A stretch of 64,000 nt of DNA, taken from contig CAVRNQ010000006.1 in assembly GCA_963722555.1 (NCBI GenBank), forward strand, positions 372,001 to 436,000. Direction: 5' to 3'. Shown here piece by piece: positions 53,084 through 63,920 of this stretch (position 1 is its first letter; each line of letters begins with the position of its first letter). A model generated the notes under the pieces. That model did no database searches and was not told where the DNA came from. It saw nothing but the letters and a program-made list of their open reading frames with translations. The translations under genes and the position numbers were made by a program. Origin of the DNA: Bog-366 sp963722555. GTDB lineage: Bacteria > Acidobacteriota > Terriglobia > UBA7540.

Positions 53084-53223
53084 AGAAGTCAGGAGCCAGG
53101 AGTCAGGAGACAGTAGACGGGATACGGTAGACGGCAGACAGACGTGCGAGAATGGTAGTGTAACCCCGTATCTCGGATGCCGCCGACCGGCTTCCGGCTC
53201 CTGTCTCCTGACTTCTGACTTCT
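53084..53223. repeat. Inverted repeat upstream of dnaG
   Basis: The left side AGAAGTCAGGAGCCAGGAGT and right side CTGTCTCCTGACTTCTGACT are imperfect complements 140 bp apart overall, so the leader could fold into a long hairpin ending seven bases before the dnaG start codon. No Shine-Dalgarno is seen between hairpin and start, so the structure could affect dnaG translation. Confidence 0.7.
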
Positions 53224-53230
53224 TCTTTCC

Positions 53231-55012
53231 ATGAGCCAAGTCGATCAAGTTCGCACCGCGGCCGACATCGTCAAGGTTGTGGGTGACTATGTCAAGCTAC
53301 GCAAAGCGGGTGCGAACTACATGGGCCTGTGCCCGTTCCACCAGGAGAAAACTCCCTCCTTCGCGGTACATCCCGTCAAACAGATTTTCCACTGCTTCGG
53401 CTGCGGCGTGGGCGGGGATGTTTTCAAGTTCGTGATGCAGATCGAAAACCTCTCCTTCCCCGAAGCGCTGCGGCGCCTGGCGGAAAAGGTGGGGGTGCGC
53501 CTGGAAGAGACGGCGGGGGATGAGACCTACGACGCCTCGACCAAGCTGCGCGCGGCGCTCTTGAAGCTGCACGAAGTTGCCGGCAAGTTCTTCGCCGCGC
53601 AGCTCGGAGGGACGGCGGAAGGCCGCCTGGCGCGCGCCTACCTGGCCGATCGCGGCATTACGGACGAGGTGATCGGCCGTTTCCGCCTGGGCTACGCGCC
53701 GGGGGACGGTCAGGGTCTTACGCGGCATCTTTCCGGCGCCGGTTTTGAAGCGGCGGCGCTCGACAAGAGCGGCCTGATCCTCCTCGATGCGGAACGCCAG
53801 AAGTCTTACGATCGCTTCCGGCGGCGCATCATTTTTCCCATTGCCAACGAGAGCGGCAAGGTGGTGGCGTTCGCGGGCCGAGCCCTCGGGGATGAGCAGC
53901 CCAAATACCTGAACTCACCCGAGACGCCCATCTACACCAAGAGCCGTCTGCTTTATCACCTGGACCGCGCGGGGCCGGCGATCCGCAAGCTCGACTATGC
54001 CATTCTGGTCGAGGGATACATGGACTGCATCGCGGTGGCCGCGAGCGGCATCGAGCAGGTCGTGGCGTCGTGCGGCACAAGTTTGACGGAAGGCCAGATT
54101 CGGCTGCTGGGCCGCTACTCGCGCCGGGTGGTGGTGAATTACGACCCGGACTCGGCCGGCATGGCCGCGACGGAGCGTTCGCTCGCGCTGCTGCTGGAGG
54201 GGGGATTTGAGGCCAAAGTGCTGGCCCTGCCAGGCGGGCTCGACCCGGACGCCTTCATTCGCAAACAGGGGGCAGCGGCCTATCGCGACTTACTGGCCGG
54301 CGCCCCCGCCTATCTGGATTATTTGACCGAGCGCGCCGCGGCAACCCACGACTTGCGCACGCCGGAAGGCAAAGTGGCGGCTGCTAACGCGGTCATGCCT
54401 TTTCTGGTCAAGGTTCCCAACCCCCTGCTGCGGGCCGAACTGGCAGGACGATTGGCGGAACGCCTGCGCCTGGACGAACGCCTGTTGCGCGGCGAATTGC
54501 AACGCGCCGCAGGTGCGGGGCGCGTCGAAGTGCGTGTGTCCGAAGAGGTGGCCGGCGCGCAGGCGAACCATGCCGTCAAGCAGTTGTTGCGCCTGTGCCT
54601 GGAAAGCCCGGAGATTGCGGAGGCGATCCTGCCGGCGTTGCTCGAAACCGGCGCCGCCCAGGGTTTGGTGGGGGAGGGAATCTTCACTCGCTTGTGGGAA
54701 GCCCACCAGAGAGGCGAGAAATTGGATGTGACCGGCACGGAAGTCAACCTCTCGGAGGCAGAACGCAAGCTGGTGTTTGACGCGCTCTTCTGGCCGGGCG
54801 ACTCCCCAAACCTGGAAGTGGCGAGGGGAGCGCTGCGTTCTTTGCAGTCTGATAAGCTTGAGCGAGAACTGCACGGCGTTCAGGTGGAGATCGAGCGGGC
54901 CTTACGGGAGGGCGACCCAGCCCAGGTCACGCGACTCAATATTACTAAGCTAAAGTTACGAAAGGAGTTGGGTGCGATTTCCCGCACCCAAAAAAACTCC
55001 CCCGCAGGGTGA
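53231..55012 (+). CDS. dnaG: DNA primase
   Basis: Synthesises RNA primers for replication. The N-terminal CHC2 zinc site is GLCPFHQEKTPSFAVHP with FHCFGCGVGGD (residues ~36-65). The catalytic RNAP-like core has RFRRRIIFPIANESGKVVAF and GRALGDEQPKYLNSPETPI. The TOPRIM acidic motifs are in AILVEGYMDCIAVAASG and VVVNYDPDSAGMAA (about residues 257-310). A C-terminal helical helicase-interaction region follows. 593 residues, normal. Paired with rpoD downstream as in the classic macromolecular-synthesis operon, minus rpsU. Confidence 0.95.
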   Translation: MSQVDQVRTAADIVKVVGDYVKLRKAGANYMGLCPFHQEKTPSFAVHPVKQIFHCFGCGVGGDVFKFVMQIENLSFPEALRRLAEKVGVRLEETAGDETYDASTKLRAALLKLHEVAGKFFAAQLGGTAEGRLARAYLADRGITDEVIGRFRLGYAPGDGQGLTRHLSGAGFEAAALDKSGLILLDAERQKSYDRFRRRIIFPIANESGKVVAFAGRALGDEQPKYLNSPETPIYTKSRLLYHLDRAGPAIRKLDYAILVEGYMDCIAVAASGIEQVVASCGTSLTEGQIRLLGRYSRRVVVNYDPDSAGMAATERSLALLLEGGFEAKVLALPGGLDPDAFIRKQGAAAYRDLLAGAPAYLDYLTERAAATHDLRTPEGKVAAANAVMPFLVKVPNPLLRAELAGRLAERLRLDERLLRGELQRAAGAGRVEVRVSEEVAGAQANHAVKQLLRLCLESPEIAEAILPALLETGAAQGLVGEGIFTRLWEAHQRGEKLDVTGTEVNLSEAERKLVFDALFWPGDSPNLEVARGALRSLQSDKLERELHGVQVEIERALREGDPAQVTRLNITKLKLRKELGAISRTQKNSPAG

Positions 55013-55189
55013 CCGAATTGAGGTATATTACATCTAATTCATTGGAGCCGTAGGAGATTGACGGCTTATACTAATTTGGCTTCAGGGTTGCCGACGGTGG
55101 CACTGCCCAGGCAAGGGGTGGGGTGTTGCCTGTTTTCATTTTCATGTATCCGACCTTGCTAGCCTGCTGCCCTTAGGGAGGCCATCGCT

Positions 55190-56896
<1,707 letters not shown>

Positions 56897-57028
56897 TCCT
56901 CCGGGGAAGGCCAGGGGCTCGTGTTGCGCAAGGCACGGGTTCGGCTCCTGCCCCCGGAAGGGATGCCCGCGAATAACCTGACCCCGCGATGAAATTGTAA
57001 CCGTTCCTGAGGAGGGGCTCTTGCTTCC

Positions 57029-57355
57029 ATGAAAGCCTGCCCGTACTGCGGTCATGCCAACTACGATTTCGCCCATACGTGCCGCAAATGTGAAGCTTCC
57101 CTGGTGGCGGCACCCGGCACGGTCTATCGGACCCGCAAGTATCTGATCGGCCCGGACCGTGCCCGCTCTCTGCGCAACCGGGCGCTCTTCCTGATCGTGT
57201 TGGGCTTGCTCATGAAGGTTTACTGGGGTGGCCGCGTACCCTGGCCAACCATCGATAATCCCACGCTCGTCGCCATCCGCGCTTGGCTTGAGCCCCTGCT
57301 CCTGTTGGGCGGCGCCGCACTCTACCTCCTGGGTTGGATTTTGCGGTCCGTCTAG
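57029..57355 (+). CDS. Small membrane protein with N-terminal zinc ribbon
   Basis: A 108-residue protein. The zinc ribbon is KACPYCGHANYDFAHTCRKC (C-x2-C and C-x2-C, residues 4-21). Two membrane helices follow: ALFLIVLGLLMKVYW and LEPLLLLGGAALYLLGWIL. GAGGAGGGG precedes the ATG by a good distance. No family was recognised. The order zinc ribbon then TM resembles small membrane regulators, but its job is unknown. Confidence 0.75.
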   Translation: MKACPYCGHANYDFAHTCRKCEASLVAAPGTVYRTRKYLIGPDRARSLRNRALFLIVLGLLMKVYWGGRVPWPTIDNPTLVAIRAWLEPLLLLGGAALYLLGWILRSV

Positions 57356-57413
57356 CTCGGCGGGCGGGAGGCCTGGAACCCGTCCGCTTCACTCCTGCCC
57401 CGCTATTTTTCTG

Positions 57414-57442
57414 TTGACAGGGCGCTTTGCCGATTCTATTGT
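57414..57442 (+). promoter_or_regulatory. Sigma-70 promoter of the STAS gene
   Basis: TTGACA (57414-57419) and TATTGT (57437-57442) with an exact 17-base spacer, about 105 bases before the STAS start at 57548. This is the best sigma-70 promoter seen in the window. Confidence 0.75.
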
Positions 57443-57547
57443 CCCATGCATCCGGGGCAGACGGCAGCGAAGTCCGCGGGCGCGGAGTGGGGGTTGCGGT
57501 AGACCGAGAATGCCCCGGCACCGTCCTACCTCCAAGTGGGGTCGACC

Positions 57548-57931
57548 ATGGAACCTCTTGAAATCGGGGACCGACAGGTGGGCGCGATCAGGGTCGTCAA
57601 GGTGAAAGGCCGGATCGTGCTGGGGGAAGCAAGCGTCGCGTTAAACGAGAAACTGCAGGCGCTGATCGGGGAGGGCCACATCCAAATATTACTCGATTGC
57701 AGCGAGACGGAGGCCATCGACAGCCAGGGGATCAGCGCCCTGGTCCGCGGCGTGATTACGGCCTCCAAGCGCGGTGGCCGGGTCAAGATGCTTCGACCCT
57801 CGCGGCGCGTGCGGCACGTACTGGAAATCACCCGCCTCTCCACTTTCATCGAAATGTTCGACGACGAGGGCGCGGCCCTCTCGAGCTTCACTTCTCCCCC
57901 GCAAGCCCAAGTGAGTTTCTCGGCAGGATGA
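57548..57931 (+). CDS. STAS-domain anti-sigma-factor antagonist-like protein
   Basis: A 127-residue single-domain STAS protein. VKGRIVLGEASVALNEKLQA and HIQILLDCSETEAIDSQGIS are the core; DSQG is the site where SpoIIAA/RsbV-type proteins carry the regulatory phosphoserine. KRGGRVKMLRPSRRVRHVLE and the C-terminal helix complete the fold. An ATG at 57548 is favoured over 57536. No cognate anti-sigma kinase is nearby, so its partner is elsewhere. A clear promoter is at 57414. Confidence 0.85.
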   Translation: MEPLEIGDRQVGAIRVVKVKGRIVLGEASVALNEKLQALIGEGHIQILLDCSETEAIDSQGISALVRGVITASKRGGRVKMLRPSRRVRHVLEITRLSTFIEMFDDEGAALSSFTSPPQAQVSFSAG

Positions 57932-58345
57932 TGGGCCTACCGGTTGTGCGGCCTGCGGTGGACTTCCTCTCCTGGCGATTCCCCGTGTTTCACCCGCTGG
58001 CAGGTGCAGGCACAGGCCTCCTTCCCTGTGAACTCCGCTCACCCAGATTTCTCACCACGGAATTGGAGGGGCAGGGCTTTACAGGCTGCGGGAAAACGCT
58101 CCGATGTTGTCATCCTGAGCGAAGCGAAGGACCCCTGCATTTGAATTTTCAAGCAAATACAGAGGTCCTTCCTTCGTTTCACTCAGGACCGGCTTCGCCT
58201 CCTCAGGATGACAGTGTGAGGGGTTCTTCCGCAGCCTGTTTAGCCCCGCCGTTACGGCCACCCCCGAAACTATTCCAGCGTGGTGAGAAATTCGAGCTCG
58301 CTGTTGACCCCGCCTTCCCTGGCGGGCCGCTCGGCTCGCCCCCAG
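57932..58345. other. Intergenic region with repeat copy 5
   Basis: 414 bp without a gene. Apart from the 58081-58239 repeat it carries TTCTCACCACGG on its left and GTGGTGAGAAATTCGAG on its right (about 58280), matching the TTCTCACCACG and GGTGAGAAATTCGGG flanks around copy 4, so the mobile unit here may span about 58049-58297. Confidence 0.6.
58081..58239. repeat. ACAGGCTGCGG palindromic repeat, copy 5
   Basis: 159 bp, bounded by ACAGGCTGCGGG and CCGCAGCCTGT, with TGTCATCCTGAGCGAAGCG and CTCAGGATGACAGTG inside. It is oriented opposite to copy 4 when the flanking blocks (GCAGGGCTTT and TAGCCCCGCCGTTACGGCC) are compared. Confidence 0.85.
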
Positions 58346-60877
58346 TCAATAGACAATATCCAGTCCCAGGTCGTAGGAGCGGTGCTGGAAGCCTGCATAG
58401 TCGCCGAAGAACGGTGAGGCCACATTGTTGTACACGTCGCGGAAATTGCCATGGTTGGTCAGGTTGAAAACTCGGATTGCTCCGCGCAGGGTGTGGTGCC
58501 GAACCCAGGGAAGAAAGGGAATAGTGAAGTCCTTGGAAGCTTTCAGGTCCAGCGAAAGAAACGACGGGAAGCGGCGGTTGTTGGCAGGTCCCACGTAGTT
58601 CTGCAGCACGTCGAAGGAGGAATAGGGGAACCCCGAGTGCCAATCGAGGAGCGGACCGAGAGTGATCCTCCAGGGCGCTCTGAACCGTCCCCAGGTTACC
58701 AGGCGATGGGGAACGTTGGTGGGCAGGGTGGCGAAGAAGTTCGGGCGGATGACCGGCTCCTCGTAGGGAACGAAGACGGACGCCATGGTATTCAGGTCGC
58801 CGCGCGCCTGGCTACGGACATAGGAAATGCTGAAATCCGCCTTTTCATGGGGGCGGACGCGGAGGGTGGTTTCGAACTCATGATACCGCGTGCCGCCCTG
58901 GTTGGAGAGGAGCAGCACCGCGTCGGTGGGAGAGAGGATTTCCGGATTGACGATGAACTCGTTATGGGTGCGGCTGGCCAGGTAGCTGACTCGCGCGATG
59001 ACGTCGGGGCGCAGTTCCTGGTCAAATTCCGCGTTCCAGGTGACGTTGTAGGGCGTGCTTCCGAGCTCCTCCTTTGAGGGGACGGTCTGCTGTCCTTTCT
59101 CGTTGAACTTCACGTAGGAGTTGCGGTAAATGATGGGAGGCCCGAGCGGCGCCCCTTGGGTGTCAAAGAGCGTCGCCTCGCGGGTGGGGCCCTCCGTGAA
59201 ATCTCCGGCCAGAAGCGGCAGGCGGTCGTAGAAAACGCCTACGCCGCCGCGGAAGACGGTTTTGCCCCGGGGACCCGGTGAAAAGACCAGCCCCGAGCGC
59301 GGCGAAACAGCCGTGCTTTCGCCGAGCGTCTGGCCGGACAGTCGCAGTCCGTAATCCATGGCGAAGTGACGATTGAAAGCCCAGTGGTCCTCGATAAAAC
59401 CGGCGAGTTCGGTGTCTTGGGTGGTGAGCAGGCCGGCGGGTGCGAAGGCAATTTGCTCCGCCAGCGAGCCATCGGCACGGAGCAGGTTGACCGGGTGCGA
59501 ATGAGAGGTCCCGGTATAGGAGCGATGGACGATGTCCCCTCCCGCCTTGAAATCGTGCCGGCCCTGCCACTGCTTGTGGGCGAACTGGTAGTTCTGGAGG
59601 ATTTCCTGCTGGGCGCTCGAGCGCGTCCAAGCGTTGAAGAAGTTGCCTTGCCAGCCGTTGGGAGTCACCAGGAGGTCCTGCGCTCCCTGGCCTTTCGAGT
59701 AGCTGTCAAATTGGGTGAGCTGCACGAGGGTAGTCAGGATTCCGCCGCCTTTGAACAAATAATGATCGTTGCCGCCAAGCGAATAACCGCTCTGGGCGTA
59801 GTCGGCGGAAGCGGGCTGCGGAATGAGGGAATTGATGTTGTCAAACTGCCGCCGGATCGGGAACAGCTTGACGTTGAAACTGGCGACGTGTTGGGGCGAA
59901 AAGACGTAGTAAAAATCCGTAAATGAGTCGAAGCCTTGCTTCTTGGTCTCATTGTTCGGCCAGGCCAATCCCCGGACCGGCTGGCGGCTGAAATTGTAGG
60001 TGAAAGACTCGGAGAAACTGAGCCTGTTCTTCCAAATCGGCCCCGTTAAATAGAGACGCGGCGAGTCATCTTCGAGACCCAGCACCTGCCCGTTGCGGAT
60101 GCGTGGGGTGGGCAAGAAGTCATTCAGTTCGAAATCCCATTGGCCCGCTGGGGCCTTTGTCTGCACGGTCGTGAGCCCCCCCGAGAATCGCCCGTATTCG
60201 GCCTGGTAAGAGCTCTTGAAAACATCCACCGATTCCACGGCGTCGAGAGGAACATCGATGGAGAAACTCCCGGTTACAGGGTCGACCGTCTCGGCGGAAT
60301 CCACCAGCAGCGTACCCTGATTTTCGATGACGCCCTTGATGGCAATTCTCCCGTCCGGCGTGCGCACCACTCCCGGGATTAGCGGGAGCGCCGCTTTGAA
60401 TTTCTGCTCGACCAGGGGTAGGGAGCGCAGTTGCTGGCCGCCCAGACTGGCAGGCGGAGCCGTCGTCTGGGTGGTGGCTCTGGGAGCCTGAGCGGTGACC
60501 TCTATTCTCTGATGGAGAATGACCTCGGCGGGAAGCGTGACTTGCAGGGTCGGGGCCTGCGTTTCAGTCACGGGAATATCATTCTGAGCCACCGGTTCGT
60601 GACCCACCGCAGCGCAAGTCAACTGATACGAACCTGGGACCAGCCCGGTAAACTCAAACTCGCCGCGCTCGCCGGTGGTTTGAGGTCGTCCCTGTTCGGG
60701 CAGGGTAGGGCCCATCAAGGTGCAGATGGCGCCGGCGAGGGGGGCGTTATTCTGGTCCACTACCTCCCCGCGCAGGGATTGGGTCTCAGGAAACGCGCCC
60801 CGGGAAGCTAAACATGTGCCCAACAGGGCAAGCACAGCCAAACTGACAGGCCTTAGGCGTGGGGTGTTTTCGAGCAT
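58346..60877 (-). CDS. TonB-dependent receptor with carboxypeptidase-regulatory-like domain
   Basis: An 843-residue outer-membrane protein. From the ATG at 60877 it has the signal RLRPVSLAVLALLGTCLASR. Residues ~35-120 form a carboxypeptidase-regulatory-like beta domain (LRGEVVDQNNAPLAGAICTL, LVPGSYQLTCAAVG). The plug includes RIAIKGVIENQGTLLVDSAE and VDVFKSSYQAEYGRFSGG. The beta barrel follows to the C-terminal tyrosine. An upstream in-frame ATG at 61018 would put 47 charged residues ahead of the signal and is rejected. It may import a glycan fragment or other large nutrient; no partner transport genes are adjacent. Confidence 0.85.
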   Translation of the reverse strand: MLENTPRLRPVSLAVLALLGTCLASRGAFPETQSLRGEVVDQNNAPLAGAICTLMGPTLPEQGRPQTTGERGEFEFTGLVPGSYQLTCAAVGHEPVAQNDIPVTETQAPTLQVTLPAEVILHQRIEVTAQAPRATTQTTAPPASLGGQQLRSLPLVEQKFKAALPLIPGVVRTPDGRIAIKGVIENQGTLLVDSAETVDPVTGSFSIDVPLDAVESVDVFKSSYQAEYGRFSGGLTTVQTKAPAGQWDFELNDFLPTPRIRNGQVLGLEDDSPRLYLTGPIWKNRLSFSESFTYNFSRQPVRGLAWPNNETKKQGFDSFTDFYYVFSPQHVASFNVKLFPIRRQFDNINSLIPQPASADYAQSGYSLGGNDHYLFKGGGILTTLVQLTQFDSYSKGQGAQDLLVTPNGWQGNFFNAWTRSSAQQEILQNYQFAHKQWQGRHDFKAGGDIVHRSYTGTSHSHPVNLLRADGSLAEQIAFAPAGLLTTQDTELAGFIEDHWAFNRHFAMDYGLRLSGQTLGESTAVSPRSGLVFSPGPRGKTVFRGGVGVFYDRLPLLAGDFTEGPTREATLFDTQGAPLGPPIIYRNSYVKFNEKGQQTVPSKEELGSTPYNVTWNAEFDQELRPDVIARVSYLASRTHNEFIVNPEILSPTDAVLLLSNQGGTRYHEFETTLRVRPHEKADFSISYVRSQARGDLNTMASVFVPYEEPVIRPNFFATLPTNVPHRLVTWGRFRAPWRITLGPLLDWHSGFPYSSFDVLQNYVGPANNRRFPSFLSLDLKASKDFTIPFLPWVRHHTLRGAIRVFNLTNHGNFRDVYNNVASPFFGDYAGFQHRSYDLGLDIVY

Positions 60878-61119
60878 CAAGCACTTGGATGCGTGGGCTT
60901 TAAACGCGGGATAATTATACTTTGAATTGCTTCGAGGACGCCATCCCGATTCTGTGAAACCATCTTCCAGGTTTCTTACCATACGCCGTATTCTTCGCCT
61001 AATTTGCAGAAACTGCATGGGTCAGCGGACAACTACCACGCCTGTGCGGCTAGTCTCTCCATCGATTCCCCTCACGAACTCTCGAACTGGCGTGCGTCTC
61101 CTTCTGTAAAGAACAGCAT

Positions 61120-61356
61120 TCAATGTGCAAGGGGCTGGGAAGATTGGCCCTTGTGCGGCCGCTTTGTCAGGGCGATGAGGGGAATCAAAATGAGACTTAG
61201 GATTCCCAGATACTGAAAAACGCGAACCAGCGCCACCATGGTGGCTTCACGCTGCACCAGACCAAAGAGGGTGGCGTAAGCTTGCTGGTCGCCCCAGACC
61301 GGGCCGGAACCCGCAAACAAACCCCTCAAACCCCCGAGCAGTGAAAGTGGTGTCAT
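61120..61356 (-). pseudogene. C-terminal relic of an EmrB/DHA2-type MFS efflux transporter
   Basis: A 78-residue frame with DQQAYATLFGLVQREATMVA and LVRVFQYLGILSLILIPLIA, which reads like the last transmembrane helices and tail (ALTKRPHKG) of a 14-TM DHA2-family drug-efflux protein. The other ~430 residues are missing upstream, where repeat DNA begins, so this is a truncated remnant. Homology is by eye. Confidence 0.6.
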
Positions 61357-61506
61357 GCCTTTTATGTTTCTATTCCCAGAAGCGGTTCAATTTCCTGATG
61401 ACGACGAGGACGATGCGGTCGTCCCCATACAAAACATCGTGATAGGCAGTCCGCCGGGGAAACGTGTGAGGAGCTCTGCCTCTCGAATCCCCCAGCCCAT
61501 TCCGAG

Positions 61507-61641
61507 GGGAGAGCCCGAGGTTCGAGGGAGGGGGGCCCCGAGCGCCGGGGGTGAGGGGTCACATCACCTGGAGGGCACATCGAGCGCTGGCGGTCGCGAA
61601 AAGCCGCGGACCTCGAAAACAGGTCCGCGCTACGCTTCTTC
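61507..61641. repeat. CCCTCACCC-family repeat, copy 6 (reverse)
   Basis: Reverse-oriented long form: GGGGCCCCGAGCGCCGGGGG, GTGAGGGGTC, then CGCGAAAAGCCGCGGACC and GGTCCGCGCTACGCTT. These are complements of blocks in copy 4 at 23317-23530. Confidence 0.75.
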
Positions 61642-61749
61642 AAATCCTCGCGTTCTGCCTGGTGGGCCGCATACATCCCGACAAAAGCCGTCGGGACGTA
61701 TGGAGCGCCAGGCGAAGCCTGGCTGATCTGGTAAGCTGAAAGGAGCTTA

Positions 61750-62403
<654 letters not shown>

Positions 62404-62524
62404 CGCCACCCGCGTTCTCCTTGACCCCGATGTCCGCAAGGCCTTTCGCAGTGAGAGAGCCGTCAACGACGCCTTTGACTTGGTGATCGAGTTGCGCAAG
62501 GTGGGAAGTTACAAGCAAGCGTAG
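62404..62524 (+). pseudogene. Short gene fragment after the intron relic
   Basis: Directly after the intron end, a frame reads ATRVLLDPDVRKAFRSERAV and then NDAFDLVIELRKVGSYKQA to a stop at 62522-62524. This looks like the C-terminal part of a small antitoxin-like or DNA-binding protein; the 5' exon is not found. It may be the downstream exon of a gene once interrupted by the intron. Confidence 0.4.
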
Positions 62525-62545
62525 CGCGCGCCTCTTCCAGGCCTT

Positions 62546-62677
62546 CGCGGGTGGCGCATACATGGCTTTTCATGTATCCGCTCCGGCAAGACGCGCAACA
62601 TCTCTGTCCACGCGTCCTAACCCTGGCCTGTCCTGGCTTCTTAAAGGTCGCCGGCATAAAAGGCAATGTCGGCGCCA
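62546..62677 (+). repeat. 132-bp direct repeat, left copy (REP plus tail)
   Basis: Starts with the REP-like CGCGGGTGGCGCATACATGG and ends GGCAATGTCGGCGCCA. It is repeated at 62964-63095, exactly 418 bases further on, with only a few mismatches. The tail has CTCTGTCCACGCGTC and TGTCCTGGCTTCTTAAAGGT. Confidence 0.9.
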
Positions 62678-62759
62678 GCCACGGACCAGAAGGTGTTTCA
62701 TCTGCCTTTTTCGCCCCCCGAAAGTCCCCGGCACTGTCCATGCTTGATCCCCGCAGGGG

Positions 62760-62940
62760 ATCGATAGAGTAGCCGGGGGCAACGCCCCCGGAAGACGCAC
62801 CCCCCATCACATCCGACCCTGCAAGGGTCGAATCCCGGTGGCGTCACGCCGATCTTGCCTCCCGCGGCCCAGGGTTGTGCGACCCCTTCAGGGTCGGGGA
62901 ATGAGGGTGGCGCTTTCCGGGGGCGTTGCCCCCGGCTACT
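62760..62940. repeat. GTAGCCGGGGGC inverted-repeat element between the direct repeats
   Basis: The left end ATAGAGTAGCCGGGGGCAACG and right end CGTTGCCCCCGGCTACTAT are complementary; each arm is also a smaller palindrome (CCGGGGGCAACGCCCCCGG). The interior carries GACCCTGCAAGGGTCGAATC and GACCCCTTCAGGGTCGGG. The unit is about 180 bp. Confidence 0.8.
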
Positions 62941-62963
62941 ATCTTGTGCCCCCTTGCAGGGCA

Positions 62964-63095
62964 CGCGGGTGGCGCATACATTGCTTTTCATGTATGCGCT
63001 CCGGCTACACGCGCCACATCTCTGTCCACGCGTCCCAACCCTGGCCTGTCCTGGCTTCTTAAAGGTCGCCGGCATAAAAGGCAATGTCGGCGCCA
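62964..63095 (+). repeat. 132-bp direct repeat, right copy (REP plus tail)
   Basis: Near-identical to 62546-62677. The REP-like head is CGCGGGTGGCGCATACATTG with CATGTATGCGCTCCGGC following. Together the copies flank the 62760-62940 inverted repeat like the ends of a composite element, but no transposase is present. Confidence 0.9.
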
Positions 63096-63113
63096 CTCGC
63101 GGAAAAAAATGCA

Positions 63114-63280
63114 AGTCCTGTCATTCTGAGCGAAGCGAAGAACCCCTGCCTTTGTAGTGGTAGCCACGGCAAATCCGTTTTGCGATTTGCCGTGGGTTCG
63201 TCGAGGTCGAATGTCCTGCAAGGCCGAAATCATTCCAAAAGCCCACGACGAGAAGAACGCTCGTCGTGGCTACCAGCTTT
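63114..63280. repeat. Partial repeat and two adjacent hairpins
   Basis: A partial ACAGGCTGCGG-family inner block (TGTCATTCTGAGCGAAGCG) lies at 63118-63140. Then come GCCACGGCAAATCC with GATTTGCCGTGG (63163-63195), and CCACGACGAG with CTCGTCGTGG (about 63243-63271). The last two share GTAGCCACG and GTGGCTAC ends and could be one longer repeat. Confidence 0.65.
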
Positions 63281-63367
63281 CTCACTGATGTGCGAATGTC
63301 AGAAGTTCACGCAGGTCGTGAAACATTGGAGTCAACAGCGAAACGGGTAGGCCGACTAGCTCATTCT

Positions 63368-63625
63368 TCAACCCGGAGTTAACGCCCGGTAATCCACCCA
63401 TTCTTGCAACTGGCCTCTGTACAAGCGGTACCGCGTTCTCGAACTGGTACCGTTAAGAAACCGACAGTGTTCGGTCCAAGACTCTCGTTTCGCATCAATT
63501 TTGGTCCACTTGTCGAAAACCTGCGGAAAGCTGGACATCGTTCGGAGACATCTGAATGTTTGCCGCATCTCGTTAGAAGACCCTGAGCCAAAATCACAAA
63601 CGCCAATGACAGGGCAGTGGATCAA
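63368..63625 (-). CDS. Possible small protein after the PIN-like toxin (hypothetical)
   Basis: An 85-residue frame beginning at a TTG that overlaps the toxin stop (63622-63625). It contains FPQVFDKWTKIDAKRESWTE and ends RLYRGQLQEWVDYRALTPG, which looks somewhat protein-like. No family was recognised and no ribosome site was confirmed. It may simply be an open frame. Confidence 0.25.
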   Translation of the reverse strand: MIHCPVIGVCDFGSGSSNEMRQTFRCLRTMSSFPQVFDKWTKIDAKRESWTEHCRFLNGTSSRTRYRLYRGQLQEWVDYRALTPG

Positions 63626-63915
63626 TGGAAAACGCTGCTGTCTAGATAGTCCCGGTCACATGTAAGCAATATGCGACCGTTTTTTAGAGCAAATGCGGCC
63701 TGGTTTTCGTCAGGGTGTCCTTGCAGGTTGGCCTCTTGTGATGTTAGCACATGGACACCGTTTGAGCGGACGAGCTGCACGGCAGCAATTGGAAAGTTCT
63801 CGTCGGCGTAGAATTCAGGCTTAGCCTTTCGGCGACGATAATCAAGAACCTGCTCAATCTCCCTCTTCGTCGGAGGATTCTGTTTTGCAATCTCAACGAT
63901 ATGCACCCAGGGCAT
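63622..63915 (-). CDS. DUF5615-type PIN-like toxin
   Basis: A 97-residue predicted nuclease toxin. KPEFYADENFPIAAVQLVRS holds the first acidic pair, DENF, followed by GVHVLTSQEANLQGHPDENQ and ILLTCDRDYLDSSVFH with the second acidic cluster. The pattern is that of DUF5615/Mut7-C-like PIN proteins, which usually pair with a small upstream antitoxin. ATG at 63915 with AAAAGGA upstream. A partial upstream gene ends five bases before it. Confidence 0.75.
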   Translation of the reverse strand: MPWVHIVEIAKQNPPTKREIEQVLDYRRRKAKPEFYADENFPIAAVQLVRSNGVHVLTSQEANLQGHPDENQAAFALKNGRILLTCDRDYLDSSVFH

Positions 63916-63920
63916 TCCTT

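Noticed and set aside
55013..55189. A tRNA gene between dnaG and rpoD
   Set aside because: No cloverleaf pairing and no TTCRANNC arm; only spacer DNA was seen.
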